Source: Streptomyces sparsogenes
GTDB lineage: Bacteria > Actinomycetota > Actinomycetes > Streptomycetales > Streptomycetaceae
NCBI RefSeq assembly: GCF_001704635.1
Contig: NZ_MAXF01000056.1
Coordinates: 1 to 48,293 of the forward strand
Direction of reading: 5' to 3'
DNA length: 48,293 nucleotides
Numbering within the stretch: the first letter of the stretch is position 1; each line of letters opens with the position of its first letter. The position numbers and the translations under genes were made by a program. The notes beneath the pieces are model-generated. The model saw nothing but the letters and a program-made list of their open reading frames with translations. It had not been told where the DNA came from and did not search any database. Shown here piece after piece: positions 46,201-48,293 of this stretch.

Positions 46201-48293
46201 CACAGCAGGGGCTCGCCCACCCTCGCGGGCAGTGTCGGCGCCCACTCCGTCAGCAGCTCGCACAGCTCCGTCACCTCCGGAGCGAGCTCGGAGTCGCTCG
46301 CCCAGATCCGGCTGCCCGATTCGAAGACCTCCACGAAGCGGGACAGCGTGCCGTCCCACTCCCCCATGGCGGGCATCTGAAGCAGCGCGGCGTGGTAGGC
46401 GGTGGCGGTCCACTCGTCCCGAGGGTCGAGGCCCCCGACGGCACGGGCCGCGCGCAGCAAGTCCAGCCCACGGGCTCGATCACTGTCCGTGGAGTCCCGC
46501 TTGTAGCGGTAGGCGTAGAGGCAGCCGAGCCTGGCCCGTACGGTGCAGAGCAGCGGATCGGCGTCCGGCGCGCTTCCGGCCAGGGCGTCTTCGGCTGCGT
46601 CGAGTTCGGCCGTCACACGGTCGACGATCACCGGATCGCGCGCTGCACCTGGGCGAGTGGAGTCCCGCCGGGAAGCGTCGGCGCCCGGAGGGGTCAAGCG
46701 GATCAGTGGGATCCAGGGCAGGGCCCTCTCCGCTGCCCGTTCTGCTCGGGCACGTATCTCCCCGTTGTCCTCCCTCAGCGTGAACCCGCAGGGCGCGGGG
46801 TTGCCCTGGTGGATGAATCCGGCCCACGACACCACACGGGCCAGGCCGACCACATTGCCCTCGGTCTCAGCCAGCAGATCACCGCTCAGCCCCGGCACGG
46901 AACACCGGCCGGGATCCAGCATCCACAGCTGCGCGGCCCGCAACGCGTCCGGCGGGGCCAGCCCGGACACGGTCAGGTGGTGGTGGAAGACCACCATCAA
47001 CGCGGCGGACGCGCTGTCCGACACCTTCCACCGCGAGCCGACCACATCCGTGGCCCCGCGCGCCAGCAGTGCCGTCGTCGGGGTCAGCGCCTCGTCGTGG
47101 TCCCGGCTGCTGAGGTCCGTCTCACAGGCGCTGAGCACGATCAACGGCCCCGCGATCCCCTCCCCGACCGGCCCGGCCGGTACGTCGAGAATGCGCGTGA
47201 CCGTCAACCGGCCAGTCCCGTCGTCGCCTTCGGCGAGGTGGAGCGCCGAGTCGGTGGGCCGCAGCCCCGCCAGACCGTGCACCACCAAGTGCAGCAACGA
47301 GGCGGCGGGCGCGGCCGGGCCATCAGGGAGGTGCGTCAGCACATCCTCAGGGGTGCCCAGAGCACCTTCGGGCGCATCCTCATGCCAGCCGTAGACCCGC
47401 GCCCCGGGGTAGTACGCCTCACGCAAGGCCGCCACCTCATCCCGCGCCCACAGCAAGTCACCACTCGGATCCGCCACCAGCACCACCCGCTCCCCCACCG
47501 CCATCCGCCCACGCCGCGCAGCCCGCAGAAACTCCCCACCCGACGCCGCGTACGACACCACCGCCACCTCGCACACGTACGTGTACGGGCGCCGCCCCCC
47601 GGGCTCCGTCGCCGGCAACCGGGCGGCATGCCAGGGCACCGCACCGAGATTGCCGCACGGCACCAGCACCAGCCGGACAGGCGCACCATCCGGACGGACC
47701 CCCAACGCGCCCAGCACCGGCCCGACCACGGCCGGACCAGCCCAGTCGCACAACGCCTCCAACGCGGCTTCCCACTGCCGATGGGCATCGTCATACGCGT
47801 CCACGTCGCCCTCGGGCACGGCCGAACGCCGCGCGCCCGCGTCCAGATAGCGCTCCAGCGGCTCCCGGCCCAGCGCGCCCAGTCCTGGCAGCTCCAGCGT
47901 GGAGGGCTCATCGCCACGCGGCACCAGGACGGCCGCGCCGTCGGCGTTGGTCTGGCCGGGCACCAGGTACACCAGGGCGTCGGCGCCGACGGTCCGCAGG
48001 CCCTCCCGCAGGGCCGGGACTCCGGGCGCGGCGAGCAGTCCGCGCAGCGCCGCCGAGCCGCCGCCGTCGGGGCGCCGCAGCGCGTCCAGCGCGCGGCGGC
48101 GGAGGGTGCTGGGGATGGCGAGACCGGGGGTGGGCTGGGCCGTCATGACCTGGGAGAGCACGGTGCGGATCTCCTCCGGGGTGCCCGCGCCGAGGCCGAT
48201 GTCACCGCTGCCCAAGCCACCACTGCCGGAACCACCACTGCCGGAACCACCGCTGCCCAAGCCACCCCTGCCCGAACCACCACTGCCCGAACC
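43230..48293 (-). CDS. Giant tandem CHAT-protease protein with helical/TPR-like middle, 5' end beyond window
   Basis: The open frame continues through the window edge, so the start is missing; at least 1,687 codons are present. Order from the readable N-end: Gly/Ser-rich linker, CHAT domain 1 (His at 47277-47279 in LVVHGLAG, Cys at 47124-47126 in SACETDLSS), a ~720-residue helical region, then CHAT domain 2 (His at 43746-43748, Cys at 43593-43595). The helical region has TPR-like repeats (GELEQARQCL; SVGEAVESLEAGRGLVLRAA). Both copies keep the His/Cys dyad of caspase-like peptidases. The two CHAT segments are nearly identical in DNA over long stretches. CHAT proteases execute cleavage after signal input from TPR or NTPase partners. 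The coupled MbcA-like protein is a candidate substrate (inference). Confidence 0.85.
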   Translation of the reverse strand, partial: GSGSGGSGRGGLGSGGSGSGGSGSGGLGSGDIGLGAGTPEEIRTVLSQVMTAQPTPGLAIPSTLRRRALDALRRPDGGGSAALRGLLAAPGVPALREGLRTVGADALVYLVPGQTNADGAAVLVPRGDEPSTLELPGLGALGREPLERYLDAGARRSAVPEGDVDAYDDAHRQWEAALEALCDWAGPAVVGPVLGALGVRPDGAPVRLVLVPCGNLGAVPWHAARLPATEPGGRRPYTYVCEVAVVSYAASGGEFLRAARRGRMAVGERVVLVADPSGDLLWARDEVAALREAYYPGARVYGWHEDAPEGALGTPEDVLTHLPDGPAAPAASLLHLVVHGLAGLRPTDSALHLAEGDDGTGRLTVTRILDVPAGPVGEGIAGPLIVLSACETDLSSRDHDEALTPTTALLARGATDVVGSRWKVSDSASAALMVVFHHHLTVSGLAPPDALRAAQLWMLDPGRCSVPGLSGDLLAETEGNVVGLARVVSWAGFIHQGNPAPCGFTLREDNGEIRARAERAAERALPWIPLIRLTPPGADASRRDSTRPGAARDPVIVDRVTAELDAAEDALAGSAPDADPLLCTVRARLGCLYAYRYKRDSTDSDRARGLDLLRAARAVGGLDPRDEWTATAYHAALLQMPAMGEWDGTLSRFVEVFESGSRIWASDSELAPEVTELCELLTEWAPTLPARVGEPLLWTARTLQRLPALRSGGWAQMTELAAQLAERSPDPRADLMLAVTDTIDDFIRSAGGGEDGEAGSATEPTDEVDVMTPADLAVLLENKFPGSIRVEDLGALVEAVGQGSEGGAAETAMRAALARLVHGMRTGDPDLLADAADSMSGAAAGAERVNWLAGLLSPGLLGLSSIMGGNLTDRDQALAHVDGLFDSGPTTFDSAHAMGYGASFRILYQCMRVLSRITEAVDERDTEKLEDLLDELLDLLEETGDSGEWQYLVLMLLSQVHLALAMLDGGVTALRTGVAYVEEAAGHPSLPDSMRPFLDSLRAAGLGLCSWIEPDPERVLEAVAHARRALDSPVAMPHQKVVARQAIALALRAVHASTGDRSVLEEAVGELEQARQCLTERPNPDLTQKVLWELAEAYRLRDDREHDDRGAAVGAARESLRVLAEDVLLQLGAEHGLEVARAGASRGLYAARWAAELGSVGEAVESLEAGRGLVLRAAAAAAGVPEQLAARGETELAEQWRTAVGGLPPHAASGFTIPGFTTPSFTTPGFTIPSTLRRRALDVLRRPDDGSEGLRGLLDAPRLAELREGLRATGTDALVYLLPGQGVAGGAAVLVPCTGEPAAMGVPGLGPLGREPLDSYFEAGARRSAVPEGDVDAYDEAHRQWEAALEALCDWAGPAVLGPVLKGLRSRAADWPDERDRPARLVLVPCGNLGAVPWHAARLPVPQADVGRPYTYVCEVAVVSYAASGGEFLRAARRGRMAVGERVVLVADPSGDLMWARDEVAALREAYYPGARVYGWHEDAPEGALGTPEDVLTHLPDGPVGPAASLLHLVVHGLAGLRPTDSALHLAEGADGTGRLTVTRILDVPAGPVGEGIAGPLIVLSACETDLSSRDHDEALTPTTALLARGATDVVGSRWKVSDSASAALMVVFHHHLTVSGLAPPDALRAAQLWMLDPEREPVPGLTDELLAETEGNVRGLARVVSWGGFIHQGNPAAQATVAGGRP
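43270..44620. repeat. CHAT duplication, copy A (encodes CHAT domain 2)
   Basis: This segment aligns with 46801-48135 at an initial offset of 3,531 bases. Between 43908 and 44046 the copies differ at only about one base, synonymous sites included, which implies a recent duplication or gene conversion. Copy A carries an extra ~45 bases near 44150-44200. Confidence 0.85.
44597..44656. repeat. 15-bp tandem repeat inside the CHAT gene
   Basis: Four units of the type ATGGTGAAGCCGGGG encode a GFTIP/GFTTP/SFTTP/GFTIP pentapeptide repeat just before CHAT domain 2, probably a flexible linker. Confidence 0.75.
46801..48135. repeat. CHAT duplication, copy B (encodes CHAT domain 1)
   Basis: Partner of copy A at 43270-44620; see that entry for the alignment. 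Both copies begin with the same segment encoding GFIHQGNPA and end near STLRRRALD. The catalytic His and Cys codons lie exactly 3,531 bases from those of copy A. Confidence 0.85.
48190..48293. repeat. Gly/Ser-coding short tandem repeat at window edge
   Basis: Units of 12 bases related to CCACCACTGCCGGAA encode a SGSGG linker upstream of CHAT domain 1. The repeat runs off the window in frame, which is why the first ATG/GTG-like codon at 48260 is not accepted as the true start. Confidence 0.7.

Overview
The window is high-GC actinobacterial chromosome, most probably Streptomyces. The signs are strong G/C third-position bias, many GTG/TTG starts, dense ATGA/GTGA-coupled operons, Tat-type signal peptides, DUF5753-type XRE regulators and BBE-type flavoproteins. 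I see no rRNA, tRNA, CRISPR array or insertion sequence.

Layout. (1) 1-2.4 kb: the end of a cold-shock protein gene, a DEAD-box RNA helicase whose Shine-Dalgarno lies in a hairpin, and a small conserved protein. (2) 2.4-6.9 kb: a periplasmic-binding-type protein coupled to a P-loop ATPase, flanked by two small membrane proteins. (3) 7-9.5 kb: decayed genes (an ATPase, a PfpI-like protein, two LysR fragments) around one intact unknown gene. (4) 9.5-18.4 kb: a LysR regulator and a fructan/sucrose locus. The locus has a LacI regulator, a cytoplasmic GH32, an ABC sugar importer (two permeases and a binding protein), a divergent operator/promoter region and a secreted GH32. The secreted enzyme would cut polymer outside, the importer would take up the products, and the cytoplasmic enzyme would finish them. 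(5) 18.5-20.1 kb: a Tat-exported bicovalent FAD oxidoreductase.

(6) 20.3-26.9 kb: an accessory cluster of small proteins, two DUF6879-like paralogues, an XRE regulator and a GntR/UTRA pair. At its centre is a 53-codon peptide gene coupled by ATGA overlap to a PIMT-like methyltransferase. Every Asp in the peptide is followed by Gly, which makes this a candidate aspartimide RiPP locus.

(7) 26.9-48.3 kb: a large multi-operon locus that reads as an NTP-dependent signalling or conflict system. Its parts are a cysteine-less isochorismatase-like membrane protein, a membrane coiled-coil protein, a VWA-type lipoprotein candidate, a small unknown protein, a radical-SAM activase-like protein, a macro-domain protein, a membrane Ser/Thr kinase, a coiled-coil protein, an Hsp100-like AAA+ ATPase, a zinc-ribbon/FHA protein, a RES-domain protein with an MbcA/Xre-like partner, and a giant protein with two CHAT protease domains that runs off the window edge. 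The kinase and FHA protein suggest phospho-signalling, the AAA+ protein a remodelling engine, and CHAT and RES the likely effectors. That combined role is inference from domain content and operon structure.
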